DNA of 64,000 nt, taken from positions 310,001-374,000 of the forward strand of contig QDFX01000001.1 of the NCBI GenBank assembly GCA_003347645.1. Direction: 5' to 3'. The translations under genes and the position numbers were made by a program. Below the pieces are notes generated by a model. It saw only the letters and a list, made by a program, of their open reading frames with translations. It made no database searches and was not told the DNA's origin. Below are positions 1-7,533 of this stretch, in pieces. This DNA comes from Rhizobiaceae bacterium CPCC 101076. GTDB lineage: Bacteria > Pseudomonadota > Alphaproteobacteria > Rhizobiales > Methylopilaceae. Position 1 is the first letter of the stretch, and each line of letters opens with the position of its first letter.

Positions 1-631
1 TGATCGAGACGGCGACCCGCACCAGTCCTTCAGCCGCCATCGGCGCGAGGATGTCGATGTCGCGTGTCACAAGCGCCGATTTGGTCACGATCCCGACCGG
101 ATGCTTGGTCTTCGCCAGAACTTCGAGCACAGAACGGGTGATGCGGTGCTCGCGCTCGATGGGCTGGTAAGGATCGGTGTTCGTCCCGAGTGCCATGGTC
201 CTGACCTGATAGCCCGGGTGCGCCAACTCCTTTTCCAGAAGCTCGGCCGCGTTCGGCTTCACCGTCAGCCTGGTCTCGAAATCGAGCCCCGGCGACAGGC
301 CGAGATAGGAATGCGTCGGCCGGGCGAAGCAATAGACGCAGCCGTGCTCGCAGCCGCGATAGGGATTGATCGAGCGGTCGAAGGAGATGTCCGGGGATTG
401 ATTGCGGGTAATGATCTTCCGCACCGCCTCGAACGAGATGTCCGTCTTGAATGGTGGCAGGTCGCCGAGGCTGTCCCAGCCGTCGTCCTCCAGCGAACGG
501 GAATATGGCTCGAACCGGCCGACCGAATTGGTCACGGCGCCTCTGCCGCGTCGGCGTTCGGCCGTCACACCGGGTCTGGTCTCTGTAGTCTTCTCTGTCT
601 CGTAGCTCAGTGTGCGTGCTGGATTCGCCAT
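1..631 (-). CDS. PA0069-family radical SAM protein (C-terminus beyond window edge)
   Basis: The N-terminal 210 codons of a radical SAM enzyme run off the left edge. The translation carries RGCEHGCVYC, a CX3CX2C cluster motif (C94, C98, C101) that would bind the [4Fe-4S] cluster used to cleave S-adenosylmethionine. It is followed by FARPTHSYLG and ALGTNTDPYQP, typical of the SplB-related PA0069 family. The first 60 residues are the basic, low-complexity leader usual for this family. The ATG at 631 has AGAGG upstream at good spacing; an in-frame ATG seven codons earlier lacks this. The family's substrate is unknown; SplB relatives repair spore photoproduct in DNA, but that role is not shown for this branch. 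It diverges from the glycosyltransferase gene. Confidence 0.9.
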   Translation of the reverse strand, partial: MANPARTLSYETEKTTETRPGVTAERRRGRGAVTNSVGRFEPYSRSLEDDGWDSLGDLPPFKTDISFEAVRKIITRNQSPDISFDRSINPYRGCEHGCVYCFARPTHSYLGLSPGLDFETRLTVKPNAAELLEKELAHPGYQVRTMALGTNTDPYQPIEREHRITRSVLEVLAKTKHPVGIVTKSALVTRDIDILAPMAAEGLVRVAVSI

Positions 632-741
632 GGGAGAGCCTCTGTGCCACATATGAACAAAACAGGAACAAATAAGCAAGTGTTCCCATGCGACGAAGGA
701 AAAGTTCTCATTTTCCTCAAGGTGCTGTAGAGCGAACGCCG

Positions 742-1425
742 ATGATCAGCGTTGTGATCCCGACACTTAACGACGAGGAGGCACTCGTCGGTACTCTCGG
801 TTCGCTCGTTTCGGCTGCCGCCGACGGGTCGGTCCGGGAAGTCATCGTCGTCGATGGCGGTTCGACCGACGGGACGCGCGTCATCGCGGAGGGTTCTGGC
901 TGCACCTTCATCAAGGGCCCGTTGCCGCGCGAGCAGCGGCTTTCAATCGGCACCCAAGCGGCCAAGGGGCCCTGGTTGATGTTCCTCTCTCCGGGCGCGG
1001 AGATGGAGGAGGGCTGGTTCCGCGAGGCGCGCCAGTTCATCGAACGGGCGGAGCGGCAGGATTCGGTCCATAATCGCGCTGCCGTGTTCAAATTGGTCGT
1101 TGGCGAGCCGCGCGGTTTCCTTCGCGAATTGCCGGGCGCGATCCGCCGCTCGCTCTCGGCTCAGCCTGCCGGCCGTCACGGCCTCCTCATCCACCGCGCG
1201 TTCTATTCGAAGATCGGCGGCTTCCGGCAGATCCCGGCCGTCGAATATGTCGATCTCGCCCGCCGGATTGGCCGTGGTCGCATGGTGCGGCTCCGCTCCA
1301 GCCTGTTCATTTCGCCGGCCGCGGCGGATGCCGCCGATCTCGGCCATGGAGCGCGGCGGCTGATCTCGTCCGGGCTGCTGGCGTTGCGCGTTCCGGCCAG
1401 CCTGGTCGGGCGCCTCTACGGCTAG
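742..1425 (+). CDS. Family 2 glycosyltransferase-like protein
   Basis: This 227-residue protein begins with the GT-A nucleotide-binding pattern ISVVIPTLND and IVVDGGSTDGT, as in rSAM/selenodomain-type family 2 glycosyltransferases, and later has the IGGF acceptor-side motif. The place where active relatives carry a metal-binding HAD/DxD (FLHAD) reads FLSPGAE, so the usual metal ligand is missing and activity is doubtful. The start at 742 is chosen because the conserved strand begins there; an in-frame ATG at 688 would add 18 unrelated residues. No strong Shine-Dalgarno sequence is visible for either. It converges on moaB and is separated from it by a stem-loop. Donor and acceptor are unknown. 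Confidence 0.75.
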   Translation: MISVVIPTLNDEEALVGTLGSLVSAAADGSVREVIVVDGGSTDGTRVIAEGSGCTFIKGPLPREQRLSIGTQAAKGPWLMFLSPGAEMEEGWFREARQFIERAERQDSVHNRAAVFKLVVGEPRGFLRELPGAIRRSLSAQPAGRHGLLIHRAFYSKIGGFRQIPAVEYVDLARRIGRGRMVRLRSSLFISPAAADAADLGHGARRLISSGLLALRVPASLVGRLYG

Positions 1426-1430
1426 CCCCA

Positions 1431-1479
1431 CCCTCTCCCGTTTACGGAAGAGGACGACTCGAAAATAAACGGGAGAGGG
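1431..1479. terminator. Stem-loop between convergent genes
   Basis: CCCTCTCCCGTTTA at 1431-1444 is repeated as its exact reverse complement at 1466-1479, giving a 14-bp perfect stem with a 21-nt loop. It lies between the stops of the glycosyltransferase and moaB genes, so it can serve both as a terminator. There is no long T-tract. The CTCTCCC arm resembles the stem-loops at 45288 and 21224, which suggests a dispersed palindromic element. Confidence 0.6.
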
Positions 1480-1482
1480 GAA

Positions 1483-2031
1483 TCAGCCTTTCTTCCGTTT
1501 CAGGTGCTCGTCGAGCCGGGGCGCAATCTCGACGAAATTGCAGGGCACGGAACGGTAATCGAGCTGGCTTTGCAGGATGCCGTCCCAGGCGTCGCGGCAG
1601 GCGCCGGGGGAGCCCGGAAGCGCGAAGATGAACGTCCCGCCGGCAACCCCGGCCGTCGCCCGTGATTGGACGGTCGAGACCCCGATTTTCTGGAATGAGA
1701 TTTGGTGGAAAATGGTCGAGAAGCCGTCCATGCGCTTCTCGAATAAAGGTTCCAGCGCTTCCGGCGTGACGTCGCGCCCGGTGAAACCGGTTCCGCCGGT
1801 GGTGATGACCACGTCGACGCCGGAATCGGCGATCCAACCCGAAACCTTGGCGCGGATCGTCTCGGTCTCGTCCGGCACGATGGCCCGGTCGGCGAGCACG
1901 TGGCCCGCTCCGGTCAATCGCTCGGCGAGCGTGTTTCCGGACTTGTCATCCTCCAGGCCACGCGTATCCGATACGGTGAGCACAGCGATCTTGAGGGGGA
2001 TGAAGGGGCGGCTTTCGTCGATGCGCGACAT
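1483..2031 (-). CDS. moaB: Molybdenum cofactor biosynthesis protein MoaB
   Basis: This 182-residue protein is of the MoaB/Mog fold, which binds molybdopterin and in many species adenylylates it before molybdenum insertion. The pterin-site motifs are visible: LTVSDTR near the N-terminus, ITTGGTGFTGRDVTPEAL in the middle, and FALPGSPGACRDAWDGIL towards the C-terminus. Length fits the family. GGAG sits about nine bases before the ATG at 2031. It is divergent from the membrane-protein gene at 2053, with only 21 bases between start codons. No other molybdopterin gene is in the window. Confidence 0.93.
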   Translation of the reverse strand: MSRIDESRPFIPLKIAVLTVSDTRGLEDDKSGNTLAERLTGAGHVLADRAIVPDETETIRAKVSGWIADSGVDVVITTGGTGFTGRDVTPEALEPLFEKRMDGFSTIFHQISFQKIGVSTVQSRATAGVAGGTFIFALPGSPGACRDAWDGILQSQLDYRSVPCNFVEIAPRLDEHLKRKKG

Positions 2032-2052
2032 GGGGATCTCCGTTGCAGCTAG

Positions 2053-3201
2053 ATGGCAGCCCGCGCGCGCTTTCTCAATGGCTTGGACCCGAAGCCTGAC
2101 GTCCGCGTTTTAGCGGCAGGAGGATATTGCTTGGGAAGACTACTTTGGGGGGCCCTGTTCCTCAGCGCTCTGATACTGGGCGCGATGGTGCTCACCGAGG
2201 CGGAAGTTCCGCTTGAGCCGGAGGAGGCAATCCAGCGCGAGCTGAACGAGAAGGTCACCCAGCAGGCAATCGAGGAGAAGATCGAGGCGGCGCTCGCGCG
2301 AAACGATGTCGAGGACGCGCGGATGTATGTCGATCTCGGTCTCGAAATGCACCGGCCGATCAGGAAAGAACTGATCGACCGCGTCGAAGCCGCCGAACAG
2401 CCGACTGCAGCCGCCGAGCGCGGCGCGATGGAGTTCGGCACGTCGTTCATCACTGGGGAGGGCACATCGATCGCCGGGCTGGCCGGGGCGACCGCCTCCG
2501 ACTTTACCGTCGTGGGCGATGTTCGCGACATCATCCAGGAAGGCGGGCTGATGATCTCGGGCCGGCCTTACGACGAACTGATGCTCGGTCTCGCGACGGT
2601 CGGCCTCGCGGCCACCGGCGCGACCGTCGCCACCGGCGGTCTGGGCGCACCTGCGAAGATCGGCATCTCGCTGTTCAAGGCGGCACGCCGTGCCGGAACA
2701 TTGACCGCCGAACTCGGCGTTGCCGTCGGCCGGGCCGTGCGGCAGGCGGTCGATTTCGGCGAGCTTGGCGGCATGCTCCGCGCCGCCGCGACCTTCGACA
2801 ATGCTGCCGTTCGAGATGCGGCCTCCGTCGCGGTTCGCCGTGCCTCCACCGGAAGTCTCGCCCGCATGCTCGGCGACGCGCGGCATATCAACGATATCGC
2901 CGGACCTGCCGAGACGGTGCGCCTGCTGAAATATGCGAAGTCCCCCGAGGAGCTTTCCGATCTCGCGCGGCTGTCGACGCGCTTCGGGAAATCGACGCGC
3001 GGCGTGGTCGAACTCACCGGGCGGACCAGCCTGCGTGCGTTCAAGCAGGGCGTGCGGATCATGGCCGTCATCATCGAAAATCTGTTCGCCTTCATCGGCT
3101 GGTTCGCCAGCCTCATCGGCATGATGCTGACGCGCGGCGTCTGGCGTTTTTCGCGTCGGCGGCGGAGAGTGCGTGCCGTGAACCGTACCGAACCTGCATG
3201 A
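2053..3201 (+). CDS. Uncharacterised membrane protein coupled to a LysE exporter
   Basis: This 382-residue protein matches no family I recognise. It has a hydrophobic helix at about residues 24-46 (LLWGALFLSALILGAMVL), then an acidic helical stretch, a Gly/Ala-rich hydrophobic middle (about 175-205), and a second clear hydrophobic helix near 340-362 (FAFIGWFASLIGMML) followed by a very basic tail (FSRRRRRVR). The layout suggests an inner-membrane protein with a soluble domain between two anchors. Its stop overlaps the start of the LysE gene by four bases (ATGA), so the two are probably translated together. The start leaves only 21 bases to moaB, so the promoters must overlap. Confidence 0.75.
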   Translation: MAARARFLNGLDPKPDVRVLAAGGYCLGRLLWGALFLSALILGAMVLTEAEVPLEPEEAIQRELNEKVTQQAIEEKIEAALARNDVEDARMYVDLGLEMHRPIRKELIDRVEAAEQPTAAAERGAMEFGTSFITGEGTSIAGLAGATASDFTVVGDVRDIIQEGGLMISGRPYDELMLGLATVGLAATGATVATGGLGAPAKIGISLFKAARRAGTLTAELGVAVGRAVRQAVDFGELGGMLRAAATFDNAAVRDAASVAVRRASTGSLARMLGDARHINDIAGPAETVRLLKYAKSPEELSDLARLSTRFGKSTRGVVELTGRTSLRAFKQGVRIMAVIIENLFAFIGWFASLIGMMLTRGVWRFSRRRRRVRAVNRTEPA

Positions 3202-3821
3202 CGATCACCGCATCGCTTCTCGCTTATCTCGCCGCCGCCAGCCTTCTTACGATCACGCCCGGCGTCGACTCCGCACTCGTCCTCCGCGCCGCGACCGTCG
3301 AGGGCACGCGGCAGGCGACAATGGGTGCGCTCGGCATCAATCTGGGCTGTCTGTTCTGGGGCATCGCGGTGGCGCTCGGGCTGGGCGCACTGATCGTCAC
3401 CTCGCCGGCCGCCTATGAGGTTCTGACCTGGCTCGGCGCGGGATATCTCGTATGGCTCGGCGTGCAGCTATTCTTCAGCCCGCGCCGCCATCTCGTGAAC
3501 GAAAGCGGTGAAACCGGCAGCGGCCGCTTCGCCTGGTTCTGGCGCGGCCTGTTCGGCAATCTGCTCAATCCGAAGGTCGGCGTGTTCTACGTGTCGTTCC
3601 TGCCGCAATTCGTGCCGCAGGGTGTCGCTGTCGCGCCGTATACGCTGCTGCTCGCGCTGATCCACATCGCGCTTGGGCTTATCTGGTGCGCGCTCCTGAT
3701 CGTCGCAACGCGCCCGCTCGGCCGCGCGCTCCGGCGGCCGAAGGTGATCGCCTTCCTGGACCGGCTCACGGGCACGGTCTTCATCGGCTTCGGCGTAAAG
3801 CTCGCTTTGTCAGCTCGTTAA
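3198..3821 (+). CDS. LysE/RhtB family amino-acid exporter
   Basis: This 207-residue hydrophobic protein shows the LysE/RhtB layout of about six membrane helices. The N-terminal signature LLTITPGVDSALVLRAA lies in helix 1, GLGCLFWG-like glycines follow in helix 2, and NLLNPKVGVFYVSFLPQF stands in the middle of the protein, the most conserved segment of the family. Members export amino acids or derivatives such as lysine, threonine or homoserine lactone by proton antiport; the substrate cannot be read from sequence. It overlaps the preceding gene by four bases and its stop codon overlaps the stop of the convergent metallopeptidase gene. Confidence 0.92.
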   Translation: MTITASLLAYLAAASLLTITPGVDSALVLRAATVEGTRQATMGALGINLGCLFWGIAVALGLGALIVTSPAAYEVLTWLGAGYLVWLGVQLFFSPRRHLVNESGETGSGRFAWFWRGLFGNLLNPKVGVFYVSFLPQFVPQGVAVAPYTLLLALIHIALGLIWCALLIVATRPLGRALRRPKVIAFLDRLTGTVFIGFGVKLALSAR

Positions 3822-4681
3822 AGCTGTTGCGCCGCGAACGTATTGCAGGCCCGAACCTGGCCTGCGTCGAAACCGGTCTTGAACCAGCGCACGCGCTGCG
3901 CGGACGAGCCATGGGTGAAGCTGTCCGGCACGACGCGCCCCTGTGACTGGCGCTGAAGCCTGTCGTCGCCGATCGCGGTCGCGGCGTTCAGCGCTTCCTC
4001 GATATCGCCCGGCTCGAGCGACTTCTTGGAACGCGCCGCCCAGACACCCGCGAAGCAGTCGGCCTGCAATTCGAGGCGCACCGAAAGCTGGTTGGCCTCT
4101 ACCGGCGACGACCGTTCGCGCTCCTGGCTCACGCGCGGCAGGATGCCGAGCAGGTTCTGGACGTGATGGCCGACCTCATGCGCGATGACATAGGCCGAGG
4201 CGAAGTCGCCCGGCGAGTTGAAGCGCTGCTCCATCTCGCGGAAGAAGCTCGTGTCGAGATAAACGCGCCGGTCCGGGGGGCAGTAGAACGGACCCATCGC
4301 CGACTGGCCCATGCCGCAAGCGGTCTGTGTCGCGCCGCTATAGAGGACGAGGCGCGGCTGCTGATAGGTCTGGCCATTCTGCTTGAAAATGTCGCCCCAG
4401 ACGTCCTCGGTCGAGCCGAGGATCGCGGCGACAAATTTGCCGATCTCGTCCTTCGGCGTGCCGTCGGTGCCTTCAACCTGCCGGCTCTGGCCGCCACCCT
4501 GGACCATTTCGAGGCCGCCGAGGATGAGGCGCGGATCGAGGCCGGTCGCCCAGGAGAGCAGGCCGACAATGATCAGACCGCCGATGCCGATACCGCCGGC
4601 ACCGCCCATCCGGAAACCGCCGCCGCCCGAACCGCGGCGATCCTCGATGTTCTCGCTTTCCCGAAGATCACCCCAGCGCAT
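3818..4681 (-). CDS. ypfJ: Neutral zinc metallopeptidase, YpfJ family
   Basis: This 287-residue protein starts MRWGDLRESENIEDRRG, the conserved N-terminus of the YpfJ/KPN_02809 family. A Gly-rich linker leads to one membrane helix (about residues 29-47). The zinc motif HEVGHH (H168, E169, H172) sits in the C-terminal domain, and LQADCFAGVWA downstream supplies the third ligand region. The ATG at 4681 has AGAGG seven bases ahead; an upstream in-frame TTG at 4696 is less likely. Substrates are unknown. It probably acts on the outer face of the inner membrane. It is convergent with the LysE gene, with overlapping stops. Confidence 0.92.
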   Translation of the reverse strand: MRWGDLRESENIEDRRGSGGGGFRMGGAGGIGIGGLIIVGLLSWATGLDPRLILGGLEMVQGGGQSRQVEGTDGTPKDEIGKFVAAILGSTEDVWGDIFKQNGQTYQQPRLVLYSGATQTACGMGQSAMGPFYCPPDRRVYLDTSFFREMEQRFNSPGDFASAYVIAHEVGHHVQNLLGILPRVSQERERSSPVEANQLSVRLELQADCFAGVWAARSKKSLEPGDIEEALNAATAIGDDRLQRQSQGRVVPDSFTHGSSAQRVRWFKTGFDAGQVRACNTFAAQQL

Positions 4682-4755
4682 GACGTTTCCTCTCAAGCCT
4701 GACCGCCGATGGAAAGAACGCGGCGGACGGCATCCGGTTCACCCGGCGAGGGACG

Positions 4756-5763
4756 TCAGTGGTAGCCACCCTCGCCATGCACGATCCTGCCACGGAAGGT
4801 CCAGTACACGAAGACCGTGTAGCCCAGAACCATCGGCAGCAGGAACAAGGTTCCGATAAGAAGGAAGATTTGTGACTCCGGTGCGGCGGCCGTGTCCCAG
4901 AAGGTCAGGTGCGGCGGAACCAGATAAGGCACGGTCGAGACGACGAGGCCAGCATAGCAGAGGAGGAAGAGGAGGATCGTCCCGACAAAGGGAAGCGCGT
5001 CGTGCCCACTTTTCAACCAGCGAAGGATGAGGAGCGCGACGACAGCCACGAGTGTCGGCACCGGCCAGAGGAAATAAAAGTTTGGCAGGCTGAACCAGCG
5101 CTCGGCGATGCGAGGTACCGAATAGGGGGTCCACGCGCTGACGATCGCCATGCCGAGCAGGACGATGACGAGCAGGGCAGGCGCCATCTTGCGTCCGAGA
5201 TCGTGGGCGGGACCGCTGGTCCGCATGACGAGCCAGGTCGCGCCGAGCAGTGCGTAGCCCGCGACGACGGCGACCCCCGTGAGGACCGAAAATGGCGTCA
5301 GCCAGTCGAAGGCGCCGCCGGCATATTGGCCGTCCACGACATTCACGCCCTGGATCAGGCCGCCGAGGATGATGCCCTGCATGAAGGCGGCGATGGTCGA
5401 GCCGGCGTTGAACGCAAGATCCCAGTGCCAGTGGTCGGGCTTCGCCACCCAGCGAAACTCGAACGAGACGCCGCGGAAGACAAGGGCCAGCAGCATGATG
5501 ATCATCGGCAGGTAGAAGGCCGGCATGATGATCGCGTAGGCCTTCGGGAAGGCGACCCAGAGGCCGCCGCCGCCCAGCACCAGCCAGGTTTCGTTGCCGT
5601 CCCAGAACGGCGCGACCGAGTTCATCATCACGTCGCGGTCGGCTTCCTTCCGGGTGAACGGGAAGAGGATGCCGAGCCCGAGGTCAAAGCCGTCGAGCAG
5701 GACATACATCGCGACGGCGGTGCCGATCAGGCCGGCCCAGATGACGGGGAGATACCATTCCAT
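4756..5763 (-). CDS. cydB: Cytochrome bd-type ubiquinol oxidase subunit II (CioB/CydB)
   Basis: This 335-residue polytopic protein starts MEWYLPVIWAGLIGTAVAMY and has VLLDGFDLGLGILFPF, the conserved first-helix region of CydB/CioB, then WDGNETWLVLGGGGLWVAFP and FRGVSFEFR. About eight to nine hydrophobic helices are seen. With subunit I it forms the quinol oxidase that reduces oxygen to water without pumping protons. The start at 5763 is two bases after the cydA stop, so the pair is one operon. No small CydX-like subunit was found in the 74 bases after the stop, and no cydDC assembly transporter is nearby. Confidence 0.95.
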   Translation of the reverse strand: MEWYLPVIWAGLIGTAVAMYVLLDGFDLGLGILFPFTRKEADRDVMMNSVAPFWDGNETWLVLGGGGLWVAFPKAYAIIMPAFYLPMIIMLLALVFRGVSFEFRWVAKPDHWHWDLAFNAGSTIAAFMQGIILGGLIQGVNVVDGQYAGGAFDWLTPFSVLTGVAVVAGYALLGATWLVMRTSGPAHDLGRKMAPALLVIVLLGMAIVSAWTPYSVPRIAERWFSLPNFYFLWPVPTLVAVVALLILRWLKSGHDALPFVGTILLFLLCYAGLVVSTVPYLVPPHLTFWDTAAAPESQIFLLIGTLFLLPMVLGYTVFVYWTFRGRIVHGEGGYH

Positions 5764-5765
5764 GG

Positions 5766-7175
5766 TCAGGCTCCCTGATTGACGTGCTTGCCGGTGGCTT
5801 CGCGGGTCGCGTCCTCGGCGGCCGAGAGCGGCCGGTTCGGCACGCCGTCCGGCGGGTCGGCGGCAGCGCCTCCGGGTCCCTTCGCGATCAGGCGGTTGAT
5901 GTAATAGACGCCCATCGCGAACACGATGCCGTAGACGAAGACGAACAGGATGAGGGTGCCGAGCACGCTCGCTCCGGGCACCGGCGAAATGCCGTCGGCT
6001 GTGCGGAGCAGGCCATAGACCAGATAGGGCTGGCGGCCCTGCTCGGTGACCATCCAGCCCGCGAGGATCGCGATGAACCCGAGCGGCCACATGTACGAGA
6101 CCGACTTCAGATACCACAGGGTCTCGAACAGGCGCCGCTTCCAGAGAAGGAACGCGCCGACCAGCCCCGTCGCGATCAGCAGCAGGCCGATGCCGACCAT
6201 CAGCCGGAACATGAAGAACACATTGGCGACCGGGGGCCGGTTCTCCGGCGGCACGTCCTTCAGGCCGGCATATTTGCCGTCCAAGGTGTGGGTCAGCAGC
6301 AGCGAGCCGAGATGGGGCACAGCGATCTCGAAATGATTCTTCTCGGCGTTCTGGTCCGGGATGCCGAAGAGGATGAGGTCGCCCTCGTCATTGCTGTCCC
6401 AGCGGCCTTCCATCGCCGCGACCTTGATCGGCTGGTGCTCCAGCGTGTTCAGGCCGTGCTGGTCGCCGATGAAGAGCTGCAGCGGCGCGGTGATGGCGAT
6501 CATGCCAACCGCCATGCGCAGCATGGTCTTGGCTTCCTCGATATGCTTGCCGGCGAGGAGATGCCGGGCGCCGACTGCGAGCACCACGACCGCTGTGGTG
6601 AGGTAGGCGGCCGTTACCATGTGCGCGAAACGGAACGGGAAGCTCGGATTGAAGATGATCTCGATCCAGTCGACCGGGAATGCGATGCCGTTCCTGATCT
6701 CGTGACCGGTCGGGGTCTGCATCCAGCTGTTCGCGGACAGGATCCAGAAGGCTGAGGTCGCGGTGCCTATCGCGACCAAGCCCGAAGAAAGGGTCAGCAG
6801 CCATGGCGGTACGCGGTTCCAGCCGAACAGCATGATGCCGAGGAAAGTCGCCTCCAGATAAAAGGCGGTGAGTACCTCGTAGCCGATCAGCGGCCCGATG
6901 ACGTTGCCGGAGAATTCGGAGAAGCGGCTCCAGTTCGTACCGAACTGGTAGCTCAGCACGATGCCCGACACGACGCCCATGGCGAACGAAACTGCGAAGA
7001 TCTTGGTCCAGAACCGGGCCAGTCGGTGGAATTTCTCGTCGTCGGTTTTCAGCCACAGGCATAGCAGCACCGTGATAAAGGCGGAGAGCCCAATCGTGAA
7101 TGCTGGAAAGATGATGTGGAACGAGATCGTGAACGCGAACTGGATACGCGCGAGCAGGACGGGATCGAGATCCAT
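5766..7175 (-). CDS. cydA: Cytochrome bd-type ubiquinol oxidase subunit I (CioA/CydA)
   Basis: This 469-residue protein carries the haem ligands of subunit I: H20 in ISFHIIFPAFTIG, H185 in FRFAHMVTAAYL and M375 in AGWMVTEQGRQPY. Also present are E100 (IGYEVLTAFYLEATFLG) and the quinol-binding K251 and E256. The periplasmic Q-loop is short, lacking the long insert of E. coli CydA, which puts it in the cyanide-insensitive CioA class. Nine helices are expected. GGAGG lies eight bases before the ATG. Together with cydB it gives a high-affinity, non-pumping branch beside the bc1 complex encoded at 41.9-44.6 kb. Confidence 0.96.
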   Translation of the reverse strand: MDLDPVLLARIQFAFTISFHIIFPAFTIGLSAFITVLLCLWLKTDDEKFHRLARFWTKIFAVSFAMGVVSGIVLSYQFGTNWSRFSEFSGNVIGPLIGYEVLTAFYLEATFLGIMLFGWNRVPPWLLTLSSGLVAIGTATSAFWILSANSWMQTPTGHEIRNGIAFPVDWIEIIFNPSFPFRFAHMVTAAYLTTAVVVLAVGARHLLAGKHIEEAKTMLRMAVGMIAITAPLQLFIGDQHGLNTLEHQPIKVAAMEGRWDSNDEGDLILFGIPDQNAEKNHFEIAVPHLGSLLLTHTLDGKYAGLKDVPPENRPPVANVFFMFRLMVGIGLLLIATGLVGAFLLWKRRLFETLWYLKSVSYMWPLGFIAILAGWMVTEQGRQPYLVYGLLRTADGISPVPGASVLGTLILFVFVYGIVFAMGVYYINRLIAKGPGGAAADPPDGVPNRPLSAAEDATREATGKHVNQGA

Positions 7176-7533
7176 CGCCTGGGCCTCCGAGGCTTGATGC
7201 GTCCGGTAAGCTTACGCCCGCAGCTTGCTCTGTTGAATGACTACAATCAATGACATGGGGCCGCGCGGCGTGTCCGCGCGCGGCGCTTTGGCCGACGCGG
7301 CGATCCAGTCTGCCGATCCAACCCATTGTCGTTGGATATGATTTCAGCGGTCGTTGACAGCCGCTCGGCGGTTTTGCTCAATATTCGACAGGCCCGTGCA
7401 GCCTGTCGCTCGCGCCCTTCGGGGAATGGCGAATGCATGATTCTCAAGCTGGTTTCCCCCTTTGCCTCGGGCGGACCTGTCGGCAATGCGAGCACTGACC
7501 CTATCGGTTCGCCTGCAGCAGAGAGGTTGAACC
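7176..7533. other. Intergenic control region between cydAB and a divergent gene
   Basis: This 358-base gap separates the divergent starts of cydA and the gene at 7534 and must hold both promoters. I see the palindrome GTAAGCTTAC at 7206-7215, about 30 bases before cydA, and TTGA-N10-TCAA at 7233-7250, whose spacing is too wide for an FNR/FixK box. GAGAGG stands seven bases before the ATG at 7534. No convincing -35/-10 pair, riboswitch or RNA gene was recognised, and the short reading frames inside look non-coding. Confidence 0.5.

Noticed and set aside
4682..4755. Possible cydX small-subunit gene after cydB
   Set aside because: The only short frame reads MPSAAFFPSAV and so on, with no membrane helix or the WYFAW-type start of CydX.
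7233..7250. FNR/FixK-like box TTGA-N10-TCAA upstream of cydA
   Set aside because: FNR-type sites have TTGA-N6-TCAA. The ten-base spacing does not fit, and no second site is present.
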